DNA of 39,999 nt from Peptococcaceae bacterium (GTDB taxonomy: Bacteria > Bacillota > Desulfitobacteriia > Desulfitobacteriales > Syntrophobotulaceae): positions 1-39,999 of the forward strand of contig JAAYMU010000131.1 in NCBI GenBank assembly GCA_012521215.1. Reading direction: 5' to 3'. The notes under the pieces are model-generated. The model was not told the DNA's origin and did no database searches. It worked only from the letters and a program-made list of their open reading frames with translations. Positions 7,393 through 15,764 of this stretch are shown piece by piece. The position numbers and the translations under genes were made by a program. Numbering within the stretch: the stretch's first letter is position 1; each line of letters begins with the position of its first letter.

Positions 7393-7418
7393 AAAAATAG
7401 AACTTGGCTAGCGCCAAG
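7393..7418 (-). terminator. Terminator-like hairpin in the dapB leader (second)
   Basis: Minus strand: CTTGGC-GCTA-GCCAAG (7418-7403) followed by TTCTATTTTT, ending about 20 nt before the dapB start codon. Because it lies between a good promoter and the gene, it could act as an attenuator. The preceding bases ACCAA (about 7427-7431) can pair with the left arm TTGG, giving a possible competing fold. Attenuation is inference. Confidence 0.55.
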
Positions 7419-7463
7419 CCTTGATTTTGGTGACGGCCTCATTAACATACTTTAAAATGACTA

Positions 7464-7494
7464 AGGGAAAACCCCGAACTAGTCAGCCGGGGTT
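7464..7494 (-). terminator. Strong intrinsic terminator between ymxH and dapB (first leader hairpin)
   Basis: Minus strand: AACCCCG / CGGGGTT (7494-7488 with 7476-7470), 11-nt loop, then TTCCC after the stem's own TT. It can end transcripts coming from the ymxH side, but it also lies directly downstream of the promoter at 7508-7536, so a transcript starting there would begin with this hairpin. Confidence 0.75.
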
Positions 7495-7507
7495 AGTTTC
7501 TACTAAT

Positions 7508-7536
7508 ATTTTATTATAATATAACACTACTGTCAA
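7508..7536 (-). promoter_or_regulatory. Sigma-A promoter for dapB
   Basis: Minus strand TTGACA (7536-7531), 17 nt, TAAAAT (7513-7508). The predicted start near 7501 is only a few bases before the terminator-type hairpin at 7494, giving dapB a leader of about 125 nt that must be transcribed through two hairpins. Confidence 0.7.
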
Positions 7537-7563
7537 ACATCTTAAAAGCAGCAAAAGTATATC

Positions 7564-7827
7564 TTATCCAAATTGAGCATAGTCAATATCTACAATTATC
7601 ACTTCACTGCCGACTTTTTTAATAGCTTTCCAGGGAATGACCACCGTATCAATCTCTCGCTCACTGTTACGATTAAAGAACCAGCTATAACTGGAACGAG
7701 ATGATATAATCAATGCTTCTATTTTACCATTAGCATTAATCTTAATATCGCTGTCCCCTATCAAGCCTAGTTTTGCTCCATCGTGGAGATTAACAATCTC
7801 CTTGCCGGACATTTCACTTAAAAGCAT
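7564..7827 (-). CDS. ymxH: YlmC/YmxH family PRC-barrel sporulation protein
   Basis: A small 87-residue protein beginning MLLSEMSGKEIVNLHDGAKLGLIGD, with the beta-rich PRC-barrel pattern (GKIEALII near 33-42, TVVIPWKAIKKVG near 62-74) of the YlmC/YmxH family. Family members are tied to sporulation by conservation and gene neighbourhood; the molecular role is not established. ATG at 7827 follows AGGAGGG; the frame extends to 7851 but those codons precede the ribosome site. It begins one base after the stop of the upstream membrane protein gene, so translation is probably coupled. B. subtilis ymxH likewise sits between the M16 peptidase gene and spoVF. A terminator follows. Confidence 0.85.
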   Translation of the reverse strand: MLLSEMSGKEIVNLHDGAKLGLIGDSDIKINANGKIEALIISSRSSYSWFFNRNSEREIDTVVIPWKAIKKVGSEVIIVDIDYAQFG

Positions 7828-7828
7828 A

Positions 7829-8143
7829 TTAAGCCCTCCTTTTCTGGACATAGGCTAGAAACTTCTGGCCGTAGGGTTGAATTATGGCAATTAGTAAAGA
7901 AAAAACCGCCAATGGTTTAAAGTAATAAACGGAAGGCGGATTCCAAATTTCCTCCGGAAGCCCTAAAAAGGTTAAAAGCAATTCCAAAGATAAGTAAATT
8001 CCCCCCGCAGTTCCTACTAATTGGGTTATAGCTTTAGCTAAAGAACTAGATGCCCGATCGGAACGCCACATCATCATTTTAAGACGAGCCCTTAGAGAGA
8101 AAACAATGCCCAAAAGCAGCAAAGCACTGATTAGGATATTCAT
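7829..8143 (-). CDS. Small membrane protein of unknown function
   Basis: I do not recognise this 104-residue protein. It begins with a hydrophobic segment (residues 1-16, ISALLLLGIVFSL), then a basic loop rich in Arg and Met, then two further hydrophobic stretches at about 42-62 and 73-90, and ends in a basic tail (QKRRA). Three membrane helices are likely. ATG at 8143 has a GGAGGG site and codon use looks like the neighbours. Its stop is one base from ymxH, and dut lies 59 bp upstream, so it is part of the same operon. Conservation next to ymxH in related spore formers would support a sporulation role; that is inference from position only. Confidence 0.7.
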   Translation of the reverse strand: MNILISALLLLGIVFSLRARLKMMMWRSDRASSSLAKAITQLVGTAGGIYLSLELLLTFLGLPEEIWNPPSVYYFKPLAVFSLLIAIIQPYGQKFLAYVQKRRA

Positions 8144-8202
8144 AGAATCCCTCCAATAGGATCTATGATGTTCCTTTCATATATATGCTTAGGTTTGGGA
8201 GC

Positions 8203-8658
8203 TTATAACCCTGTAGAGCCAAATCCACTCTGATTTCGTGCTGTAGAGGTTAATTCCGTGACTTCCACAAAAGATGCCCGGTACACACCTGTAATTAGCA
8301 TTTGGGCTATACGATCGCCGTTTTTTATGGTGATCTCCTCTTGGCTGAAATTTGTCATCGGTACTATAATTTCTCCCCTATAATCAGAGTCTATAACCCC
8401 CACCCCATTGCTCAAAGCCAGTCCTTTCAAGGATAAACCGCTGCGAGCAAAAATTAAAGCCACAACCTCAGGTCCAGGCAGTTCTATCGCTATTCCAGTA
8501 GGAACTTTAACTCTCTCCCCGGGTTTAATTACCAGATCCTTTTCCAAATAGGCATACAGGTCCGCCCCTGCCGCCCCGGAACTGGCGTAAAAGGGAATTT
8601 GGCTGTTTGTTGTGAAAGCTTTCAGTTTTTTAATTTTAACCGTTATAGTTTTCCCCAT
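8203..8658 (-). CDS. dut: dUTP diphosphatase (trimeric dUTPase)
   Basis: Hydrolyses dUTP to dUMP and pyrophosphate, keeping uracil out of DNA and feeding thymidylate synthesis. The 151-residue protein shows all five motifs of the homotrimeric family in order: SGAAGADLYA near 27, ARSGLSLKGL near 71, GVIDSDYRGEI near 86 with the catalytic Asp, NGDRIAQMLI near 113, and RNQSGFGSTG at the C-terminus. The C-terminal Phe-Gly-Ser-Thr-Gly arm that closes over the substrate is intact. ATG at 8658 follows AGGAG at short spacing. It lies between the M16 peptidase and the small membrane protein genes, apparently co-transcribed. Confidence 0.96.
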   Translation of the reverse strand: MGKTITVKIKKLKAFTTNSQIPFYASSGAAGADLYAYLEKDLVIKPGERVKVPTGIAIELPGPEVVALIFARSGLSLKGLALSNGVGVIDSDYRGEIIVPMTNFSQEEITIKNGDRIAQMLITGVYRASFVEVTELTSTARNQSGFGSTGL

Positions 8659-8706
8659 ATCTCCTCTTCCTATTCAAGATTAATTGCATTTTGACAAGCA
8701 TAAGAT

Positions 8707-9966
8707 TTACAGTGAGGCTTTAATAAGCTTATCAAAATCTGTACTAAATTCTTTTTGTCCCAGAGTAAGGATACTGATTTTATCCTTTAGCCAAAGCCGT
8801 TCCATAACCCTGTTTATGTCGGCCAAGGAAACTTTTTCTATCTCTTCAACAGTTTCCTCGGCGGTTTTGACCCTGTTGAAGGATAACTCCGTTTTACCAA
8901 GTCGGCTCATAATACTGTTTACCGATTCTAAACCTAAATAAAGGTTGCCTTTGATCTGAGCTTTTGACTTCCGTAGTTCCTCTTCACTAATACCTTTAGT
9001 TTTCAGGATATTCATTTGTTCCAAGATACATTTTATAACTTCATTGGTTTTAGCATTGTTTGTTCCGGCATAAATGGCAAAAAGTCCTGTGTCGGCATAA
9101 GTAGAATGGTAAGAATATACTGAATAAGCTAAGCCTCTTTGCTCCCTGATTTCTTGAAAAAGCCTGGAGCTTAAACCACCGCCCAAAATATTGTTAATAA
9201 TATAAAGGACAGGCATATCTTTATCGTTTTGGCCTAAACCCGGAACCCCGACTATTAAGTGCATCTGTTCAGTATCTTTGGTTACTGATCTCCTGACAAC
9301 ACTTCCTTCCGGTTTAGCAAATGATGTCTGGGTTTCCGGCCTTGTTAAGTTGGCAAATGCCGCTAGTTTTTCCACTATATCCTGGTGTTTTATCTTACCG
9401 GCTACCGCAATAACGATTCTATCCGGCGTATAATTGGTATGCAGATAATCTTGGATCTTTTGTCTGTCAAATTGCTTGATTGTTGTTTCATCACCGAGGA
9501 TGGGCTTCCCCAGAGGATGGTCATCCCAAACATATTGGGAAAAAAGATCATGGATTAAGTCATCGGGGGTATCCTGATACATCTTGATTTCTTCTAAAAC
9601 AACATTTTTTTCCTTGTCAATTTCAAGGGGATCAAAACGAGAGTTAAAGAACATGTCGCTCAATACTTCAATTGCTAAAGATATATGTTCATCAAGCACT
9701 TTGGCATAGTAGCAAGTGATTTCTTTAGTTGTAAAGGCGTTTAATTGCCCCCCTACAGACTCCAAAGATTCCGCCAGCTGGCGAGCCGAACGGGTTTCTG
9801 TGCCTTTAAAAAGCATATGTTCTATAAAATGCGAAATTCCTTCATAGCCCTGGGTTTCATAGCGAGACCCTGTTCCAACCCATATTCCGATGGCAACAGA
9901 TCGTACATGGTCTATCTCTTGAGTCAGTACTCTAACTCCATTAGCAAAGGTATGTTTCTGGTACAA
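8707..9966 (-). CDS. M16 family zinc metallopeptidase (YmxG/MlpA-like)
   Basis: A roughly 419-residue processing-peptidase-type M16 protein. The inverted zinc motif HFIEH is at about 46-50 (HxxEH), and the third ligand region appears as NVVLEEIKMYQDTP near 120-135. The non-catalytic C-terminal half has the usual GGGLSSRLFQEIREQRGLAY. The homologue in B. subtilis (mlpA/ymxG) sits in the same position after pnp-ylxY. I place the start at TTG 9966, ten bases after GGGAGG, which gives MYQKHTFANGVRVL as in homologues; an in-frame TTG at 9984 lies before that ribosome site. The substrate is unknown. It lies 31 bp after the carboxypeptidase gene. Confidence 0.9.
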   Translation of the reverse strand: MYQKHTFANGVRVLTQEIDHVRSVAIGIWVGTGSRYETQGYEGISHFIEHMLFKGTETRSARQLAESLESVGGQLNAFTTKEITCYYAKVLDEHISLAIEVLSDMFFNSRFDPLEIDKEKNVVLEEIKMYQDTPDDLIHDLFSQYVWDDHPLGKPILGDETTIKQFDRQKIQDYLHTNYTPDRIVIAVAGKIKHQDIVEKLAAFANLTRPETQTSFAKPEGSVVRRSVTKDTEQMHLIVGVPGLGQNDKDMPVLYIINNILGGGLSSRLFQEIREQRGLAYSVYSYHSTYADTGLFAIYAGTNNAKTNEVIKCILEQMNILKTKGISEEELRKSKAQIKGNLYLGLESVNSIMSRLGKTELSFNRVKTAEETVEEIEKVSLADINRVMERLWLKDKISILTLGQKEFSTDFDKLIKASL

Positions 9967-9997
9967 ATATTTGCATCCTCCCAACTTTAAATTTCTA

Positions 9998-11167
9998 CTA
10001 GCTTATTTTTGGAAAATAATCTTTAAAATTCAAAATACCCCATGGGCTGTTTTTATAATCCTGGGGAGTAACAAGCATAGCTTGTTTTATAAGTTTATCA
10101 CCAATAAATATATTATAGTAACCTAGAATATCCCCGGCTTTTATTTCTCGCCGGACCTTTTGGTGAAATATAGCCTGCGCTTTAAGCATACTATTTTTCT
10201 CTTTTTCAATACATATTATAACATCCGATCCTAAAACAGCTGGAATATCCTTACCGCCATGTCGGTAAGTCGCGACCTGATCTCCTTTTTTACCAAGAGT
10301 ATAAATCTCGGTATGATTGAATCCCCATTCCAAAAGCCTGTAAGCATCTCCAAAACGGTCAGGAGCATTGAGCAGTACACAAATCAATCTTCTACCTTCT
10401 TTTGTGGCTGAAGCTATAAGACATTTCCCCGCAGCATTGGTTGTCCCTGTTTTAATGCCGTCAGCCAGAGGATAACTCCATAGCAGTTTATTAGTATTTT
10501 TAACCTGTTGTGATTTATGAGGCTGCTTATATTCAATCACCCCGTATTGTTGGGCAACAATTTTGGCAAAAACAGGGTTTTTCATGGCGTATCTGGCAAT
10601 AATCGCCAAATCATATGCAGTCGAATAATGGTCCTGATCCGGGAGCCCATGGGGATTCACAAAATTAGAATTAAATGCACCGAGAGATACTGCCTTAAGA
10701 TTCATTAGCCGTATAAATTCTTCCATACTTCCGGCAGTCTGTTCGGCAATAGCCACACAGGCATCATTTCCGGAACGTATAAGAGCACCTTCAATTAATT
10801 CTCCTAGGGCTAATTTATTCCCTTTGCTTAAATAAATAGAGGATTCACCAACTTGGTCAGCTTTTTCACTGACAGTAGATATTTCATCAATACCGGCCAG
10901 ATCCAAAGCCGTGATGGCTGTCAGAACTTTAGTTGTGCTGGCCGGCGGGCGCTTCCTATGGGCTTCTCTCTCGTATAAAACATCTCCTGTTTGAGCATCA
11001 ATAAGAATCGCTGAGTGGGCTGAAACATAGGGCAAAGTCCATCTACCTGTAACCATTTTGGAGGTTTCTACCGAAACTTCATCTATTTCTTCAGCCTGGC
11101 AAGTAAAGCTAACGATAAACATAAATAGAAAGACGCTAATAATTAACCGCGTCGTATTTTTGGTCAT
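9998..11167 (-). CDS. D-alanyl-D-alanine carboxypeptidase (low-molecular-weight PBP, DacF/DacB-like)
   Basis: A secreted serine-type carboxypeptidase that trims the terminal D-Ala from peptidoglycan pentapeptides. The 389 residues begin with a signal peptide (hydrophobic 8-24, likely cut near TCQA). The three active-site motifs are present: STTK at 77-80, SGN at 132-134 and KTG at 239-241. A C-terminal beta-rich domain of PBP5_C type follows from about 290. ATG at 11167 has a modest AAGGGG site. Its neighbours ylxY and the M16 peptidase suggest a role in spore cortex or late envelope remodelling, but paralogues such as DacA cannot be excluded from this window alone. Confidence 0.9.
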   Translation of the reverse strand: MTKNTTRLIISVFLFMFIVSFTCQAEEIDEVSVETSKMVTGRWTLPYVSAHSAILIDAQTGDVLYEREAHRKRPPASTTKVLTAITALDLAGIDEISTVSEKADQVGESSIYLSKGNKLALGELIEGALIRSGNDACVAIAEQTAGSMEEFIRLMNLKAVSLGAFNSNFVNPHGLPDQDHYSTAYDLAIIARYAMKNPVFAKIVAQQYGVIEYKQPHKSQQVKNTNKLLWSYPLADGIKTGTTNAAGKCLIASATKEGRRLICVLLNAPDRFGDAYRLLEWGFNHTEIYTLGKKGDQVATYRHGGKDIPAVLGSDVIICIEKEKNSMLKAQAIFHQKVRREIKAGDILGYYNIFIGDKLIKQAMLVTPQDYKNSPWGILNFKDYFPKIS

Positions 11168-11188
11168 GAAACCACCCCTTTATTTAAC

Positions 11189-11944
11189 TCATGGGGTAGT
11201 ATATCCCGAACCTTGGAATGTTATTAATTTTTCTAAGGTAATAACCATATACTGCTCATTGCTAAGACTGGATAAAATTTGGGGAAGAGCTTTAACTGTA
11301 TTTTCTTTAGGATGCATTAATACAATAGCACCCTTTTTTTCCGGTTGAACTCCATATTTCTTTTGAGGATTAATAATTCTCTTAGTAATAAGCTCCGGGG
11401 TGCTGTCTGATTTCCAGTCAATAGTATCCAGAGTCCAAAGAACAGTTGTATACCCTAATTCTTCAGCGGCCAGCAAGCCGCTCTTTCCTCTTTCCCCATA
11501 GGGCGGGGCATAAAACTGGGTTTTTCTCCCTATTATATCCCAAATAATTTTCTCGGTTTTGGTGATTTCCTCTTTATTTCTGGTCACAGACAGTTGATCA
11601 GGGTGCGGATGCGAGTATCCATGGTTTTCAATTTGGTGGCCTCTTTCGGCCATAATTTTCAGCAGATCAGGGTGCTTTTGCGCCCAGCGCCCGGTTACAA
11701 AAAAAGTAACTTTGACCTGATACTCATCAAAAATTTCTAGCATAGGAGGTATATATTCTTCTCCCCAGTCCACGTTAACGGTAAAGGCCATTACCTTTTC
11801 GTTAGTCTCTACCTGTTCTAAGGGAGCCGGTAAATCCAGGCTACTGACACCTATAGGACGGTTATGCAACAATAAAAGACTGATAAAAATTAAGCTTACC
11901 ATTACGGTTTTTATTTTAAATTTTGTCAATTTTAGAACAAACAT
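11189..11944 (-). CDS. ylxY: Polysaccharide deacetylase family sporulation protein (YlxY-like)
   Basis: A 251-residue NodB-fold protein with an N-terminal membrane anchor or signal (about 13-27). Motif 1, usually TFDDG, reads TVNVDWGEE with a single Asp (D59). Motif 2 is H108GYSH112 and motif 3 is APPYG at 146-150. The metal ligands Asp-His-His therefore appear present, while the residue usually taken as catalytic base is Val; similar WG-type motifs occur in sporulation-associated deacetylase families. It occupies the same place as B. subtilis ylxY, directly after pnp. ATG at 11944 has GGAGGG eight bases before. Whether it is active on peptidoglycan is unknown. PdaB-like is the alternative name. 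Confidence 0.85.
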   Translation of the reverse strand: MFVLKLTKFKIKTVMVSLIFISLLLLHNRPIGVSSLDLPAPLEQVETNEKVMAFTVNVDWGEEYIPPMLEIFDEYQVKVTFFVTGRWAQKHPDLLKIMAERGHQIENHGYSHPHPDQLSVTRNKEEITKTEKIIWDIIGRKTQFYAPPYGERGKSGLLAAEELGYTTVLWTLDTIDWKSDSTPELITKRIINPQKKYGVQPEKKGAIVLMHPKENTVKALPQILSSLSNEQYMVITLEKLITFQGSGYTTP

Positions 11945-12051
11945 CTGTTTTTCCCTCCACTACATTACTATGCTCAGGATAGAAAAGACAGACGTTTTTC
12001 TAAAACATTATTGGGTTACTTAAAAATTTCAGGATTTTTCCTTAAGATAAA

Positions 12052-14178
12052 TTATTTATTGGCCCGTAAAGCTTCTTTACGGGAGAGATTAAGTCTACCC
12101 TGCTTATCTATACCGGTAGCTTTGACCATAATCTCATCACCAACTCTGACCACATCTTCAACTTTGGCCACCCTGCCTACATCAAGCTGGGAAATATGAA
12201 CCAGCCCATCTTTGCCGGGCAAACCCAATACTCCCGGTATAACTTCCACAAAAGCACCAAAATCCATAATCCTGACAACTTTTCCTTTGTAAATTTGGCC
12301 TATCTCAACATCTTGGGTCAAGGCGCGAATTATTTCTGCCGCTTTTTCACCGGCTTCGGAATTGACGGCAGCAATAAAAACTCTTCCGTCATCTTCGATA
12401 TCGATTTTGGCCCCAGTTTCTTCAACAATCTTTTTGATTATTTTGCCGCCCTGACCTATAACATCCCTAATTTTATCCGGGTGAATGGTAAAGGTAATAA
12501 TCCGCGGAGCATAGGGTGAAATAGTTTGGCGCGGTTCAGGGATTACTTCCAGCATTTTACCAAGAATAAAATCTCTGCCCGCTTTAGCTTGTTTTAATGC
12601 TTGATCTAAAATCTCCCTATCCACACCTTTAATTTTTATATCCATTTGCAAGGCTGTTACTCCCTTGGCGGTACCGGCCACTTTAAAATCCATATCCCCA
12701 TCATGATCTTCCAAACCCTGAATGTCAGTAAGAATGGCAATCTGACCTTCTTCTTTAATAAGTCCCATGGCAATTCCCGCCACCGGAGCCTTGATAGGAA
12801 CTCCAGCATCCATTAAAGATAGGGTACTGCCACAAACTGAAGCCATGGAACTTGACCCGTTGGATTCCAATACTTCGGATACTACTCTAATGGTGTAAGG
12901 AAAATCTTCCTCACTGGGGATCACAGGCAGCAAGGCTCTTTCCGCTAAAGCTCCGTGTCCTATTTCTCTTCTGCCCGGTGCTCTCATGGGACGAACCTCT
13001 CCTACACTATAGGGCGGAAAATTGTAATGGTGCATATATCTCTTTGATTCTTCCAGACCCAAGTCGTCAATAATCTGTTCGTCACCAACCGCTCCCAGAG
13101 TGGTAACACTTAATACCTGGGTCTGACCGCGGGTAAATAAAGCGCTACCATGAGTCCGCGGCAAACGGCCAACTTCAATGCTTATCGGTCTGATCTCATC
13201 CATAGCCCGACCGTCAGGTCTAATATGCTCAACAGTAATTAAACGGCGGACAATATAATGAACCAATTTCTCTAAAACTTTAGCCACATCGTCTAATTGC
13301 TCAGGAAATTCTTCGGCAAATAACTCTAATGCTTCCTGTTTGACCTGCTCTACAGCTTCCTGTCTGGCTAATTTATCCTCAATACGAATAGCTTGATCCA
13401 ATTTATCATAGGCCCAATCTTTAACCTTAGACTCAAGCTCTTCGGGAATAGGGGTTACCACAACTTCTCTTTTGGGCTTAGCCAATCCAAGCTGCAAAGC
13501 TTCCTCTTTAAACTCCTCAATAAATAAGGCAATTTTTTTAATCTCTTCATGCCCAAACATAATGGCTTCCAACATTTGTTCTTCCGGTACCTCGTTGGCC
13601 CCGGCCTCTACCATCATAACAGCATCTTTGGTTCCGGCCACGGTTAGATCCATCAGACTTAATTCTGACTGCTCTACTGTAGGGTTGATCACAAATTGGC
13701 CGTCAACCAGTCCGACAGTAACGGCAGCAATCGGGCCTTCAAAGGGTATATCTGATATAGTTAAGGCCGCGGAGGCAGCATTAATGGCTGTCACATCAGG
13801 GGCGCAATCTTGATCTACGGACATAACCATAGCCGCAACCTGCACATCATTACGAAAACCCTCAGGGAAAAGGGGCCTTATCGGCCTGTCAATTAGTCTG
13901 GCCGTTAGGGTAGCTTTCTCGCTGGGCCTTCCTTCTCGTTTAATAAAACCCCCGGGAATCCTTCCGACAGCGTAAAATCGCTCATCAAAATCTACGGTTA
14001 AAGGAAAAAAATCAATGCCTTCTCTCGGTTGAGCACTGGCTGTGGCAAAAGCCGAAACAACAGTGTCTCCATATCTGACATAAACTGCCCCTCCTGCCTG
14101 ACGGCCAATCACACCTGTCTCAAATGTTAATTCTCGATTGCCAACTATTATGGTGCGTTTTAAGACTTCTTGAGTCAC
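12052..14178 (-). CDS. pnp: Polyribonucleotide nucleotidyltransferase (PNPase)
   Basis: Phosphorolytic 3'-5' exoribonuclease of mRNA turnover. The 708 residues carry the family layout: first RNase PH-like domain, helical linker (about 240-310), second catalytic RNase PH domain from about 315 ([13 protein letters not shown], later [16 protein letters not shown]), a KH domain near 555-620 with [13 protein letters not shown], and an S1 domain near 625-695 ([20 protein letters not shown]). The GTG start at 14178 is seven bases after AAGGAGG. It follows rpsO as in most bacteria, but a terminator and a hairpin lie in the 219-bp gap, so pnp is partly uncoupled from rpsO. The gap 14214-14342 holds only AT-rich sequence without a convincing promoter. 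Confidence 0.97.
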   Translation of the reverse strand: MTQEVLKRTIIVGNRELTFETGVIGRQAGGAVYVRYGDTVVSAFATASAQPREGIDFFPLTVDFDERFYAVGRIPGGFIKREGRPSEKATLTARLIDRPIRPLFPEGFRNDVQVAAMVMSVDQDCAPDVTAINAASAALTISDIPFEGPIAAVTVGLVDGQFVINPTVEQSELSLMDLTVAGTKDAVMMVEAGANEVPEEQMLEAIMFGHEEIKKIALFIEEFKEEALQLGLAKPKREVVVTPIPEELESKVKDWAYDKLDQAIRIEDKLARQEAVEQVKQEALELFAEEFPEQLDDVAKVLEKLVHYIVRRLITVEHIRPDGRAMDEIRPISIEVGRLPRTHGSALFTRGQTQVLSVTTLGAVGDEQIIDDLGLEESKRYMHHYNFPPYSVGEVRPMRAPGRREIGHGALAERALLPVIPSEEDFPYTIRVVSEVLESNGSSSMASVCGSTLSLMDAGVPIKAPVAGIAMGLIKEEGQIAILTDIQGLEDHDGDMDFKVAGTAKGVTALQMDIKIKGVDREILDQALKQAKAGRDFILGKMLEVIPEPRQTISPYAPRIITFTIHPDKIRDVIGQGGKIIKKIVEETGAKIDIEDDGRVFIAAVNSEAGEKAAEIIRALTQDVEIGQIYKGKVVRIMDFGAFVEVIPGVLGLPGKDGLVHISQLDVGRVAKVEDVVRVGDEIMVKATGIDKQGRLNLSRKEALRANK

Positions 14179-14193
14179 AACGAAACCTCCTTA

Positions 14194-14213
14194 AATAATA
14201 GCTACCTATTATT
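14194..14213 (-). promoter_or_regulatory. Hairpin immediately upstream of the pnp ribosome site
   Basis: Minus strand AATAATAG-GTAG-CTATTATT, an 8-bp perfect stem with a 4-nt loop, ends four bases before AAGGAGG. It is AU-rich and therefore weak, but its position suggests a translation-modulating or processing site. In E. coli pnp is autoregulated through processing of a leader stem-loop; applying that here is inference. Confidence 0.4.
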
Positions 14214-14342
14214 GCATAACTTGTAATATATTCGTCATATAATTTATTATTTCCTGCAAAGGATTAAAAAAATCCTGGGACTATATTTTTTAAACTTGCA
14301 TCTTAATTTTTTGATTTTACACCGGTTCTTAAGTCGTTTTAT

Positions 14343-14372
14343 GCAAAAAAGAGGTGCTGATAAACACCTCTT
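14343..14372 (-). terminator. Intrinsic terminator after rpsO
   Basis: Minus strand AAGAGGTG / CACCTCTT (14372-14365 with 14356-14349), 8-nt loop, then TTTTGC continuing the stem's own TT. It lies 26 bp past the rpsO stop and should end much of the rimP-to-rpsO transcript before pnp. Confidence 0.88.
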
Positions 14373-14397
14373 AAAATAGCAAATAGTAATTGGCTTT

Positions 14398-14664
14398 TTA
14401 GTGACGTAATCCTAAGTCCGTAATAATCTTACGATAACGGTTAAAATCATTCTTTTTCAAGTAATTAAGAAGAGCGCGGCGCCGGCCTACTAATTTTAAA
14501 AGGCCTCGACGCGAATGATGGTCATTTTTGTGTGTTTTAAAATGTTCAATGAGCTCGTTAATTCTAAAGGTTAAAAGAGCAATTTGCACTTCCGGTGATC
14601 CTGTATCACCTTCATGTTGTTGAAACTTAGTGATAATTTCCTTTTTTTTCTCTGGTGTAAGCAT
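14398..14664 (-). CDS. rpsO: 30S ribosomal protein S15
   Basis: An 88-residue S15, the standard length (mature protein 88-89). It has the conserved core [11 protein letters not shown] at 19-29, [12 protein letters not shown] at about 45-56 and the C-terminal [13 protein letters not shown]15 binds the three-way junction of 16S rRNA early in assembly of the 30S platform. ATG at 14664 follows GGAGGT. A 147-bp gap separates it from ribF; there the minus strand holds a small hairpin AGACG / CGTCT (about 14703-14721) and other short complementary segments that might be an S15-binding leader. That leader role is inference; rpsO mRNAs are autoregulated in several bacteria with dissimilar structures. 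Confidence 0.98.
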   Translation of the reverse strand: MLTPEKKKEIITKFQQHEGDTGSPEVQIALLTFRINELIEHFKTHKNDHHSRRGLLKLVGRRRALLNYLKKNDFNRYRKIITDLGLRH

Positions 14665-14811
14665 TTTTGTCTACCTCCATTTTAAAATCGCCTGCTTCCA
14701 AGAAAGACGTCGGAGTTTCGTCTAACCTAGGAGAGGTTGCTTTGGTAATTTTAACTCATTATGCCCTATTTGTAAAGCCCGATCTCTGCTATCCTGACCA
14801 TAAAATAAAAA

Positions 14812-15732
14812 TTATTGCTGGAGAACATATAAGGCTTGCTGTCTATCTTTATGCAGCTGAGAAATAATCTCCTCCGGGCCTTGAAATTTTTTTTCGGAAC
14901 GCAGCTTAGATTTAATTTTGACCATAATCTTCTGGCCATATAAATCCCCTTGAAAATCAAAGAAATGAACTTCTATTGTTCTTTCACTTTCTTTTTTGAA
15001 AGTGGGTCTTAAGCCGATGTTCATCATGCCGCCATATCTTAGGCCGTTAATTTCACTTTCAACCGCATACACCCCGTTTTTGGGCACAAGTAGGTCCTCG
15101 TCCACTTCGATATTAGCTGTTGGGAAACCCAAGGTTCTACCTCTTTCATCGCCATGAATAACCCGGCCGCAAATAGAAGGAGAACGCCCCATCATTTTTG
15201 TAGCTAGATCGATCTCCCCTTCCAGTAAATATTTTCTAATTTCTGAAGAAGATATAACTTTACTTCCTAGTTTCTGAGCATGGATCACACTTACCTGAAA
15301 ATCATATTTTTCGGCCAATGTTTTCAGGAGCTCAGGATCCCCTTTGCCCTGAAAGCCAAAAGAATAGTTGAATCCGACCACAACGTGAACGGCACCAATT
15401 TGGAGCAGAATGTTCTTGACGAAATCTTCAGGGGAGGTATAGGCCAACTGAACTGTGAAAGGAACTACAAAGACTTTATTTACTCCCAGCTCTTCCAATA
15501 TTTTAAGCCTTTCTTCATGCTCTGTAAGAAGATTCAATTTTCTTTCAGGATAAAGAATTTTAAGCGGATGAGGATAAAACAGAAAAACCGAAAAATCCAC
15601 TCCCAGCTCCTGAGCTTTTTCCAATCCGCAACGAAGTAATTTTTGATGGCCCAGGTGAACCCCGTCAAAATTACCTAAAGCAATAACTGTTGGTTCATAG
15701 TTTTTTCCAGGTTCAACATTACATATCTTCAA
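14812..15732 (-). CDS. ribF: Bifunctional riboflavin kinase / FAD synthetase
   Basis: Converts riboflavin to FMN and FMN to FAD. The 306-residue protein has the N-terminal nucleotidyltransferase domain, with GNFDGVHLGHQKLL at 20-33 and SSSEIRKYLLEGEI near 160-173, then the riboflavin kinase domain, with GRTLGFPTANIEV near 199-211. The start is TTG at 15732, nine bases after GGAGG. It follows truB by 32 bp and precedes rpsO, the same truB-ribF-rpsO-pnp order as in B. subtilis. Confidence 0.96.
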   Translation of the reverse strand: MKICNVEPGKNYEPTVIALGNFDGVHLGHQKLLRCGLEKAQELGVDFSVFLFYPHPLKILYPERKLNLLTEHEERLKILEELGVNKVFVVPFTVQLAYTSPEDFVKNILLQIGAVHVVVGFNYSFGFQGKGDPELLKTLAEKYDFQVSVIHAQKLGSKVISSSEIRKYLLEGEIDLATKMMGRSPSICGRVIHGDERGRTLGFPTANIEVDEDLLVPKNGVYAVESEINGLRYGGMMNIGLRPTFKKESERTIEVHFFDFQGDLYGQKIMVKIKSKLRSEKKFQGPEEIISQLHKDRQQALYVLQQ

Positions 15733-15764
15733 TTTGCCCTACCTCCAATTGAGCGAAACTTCTG

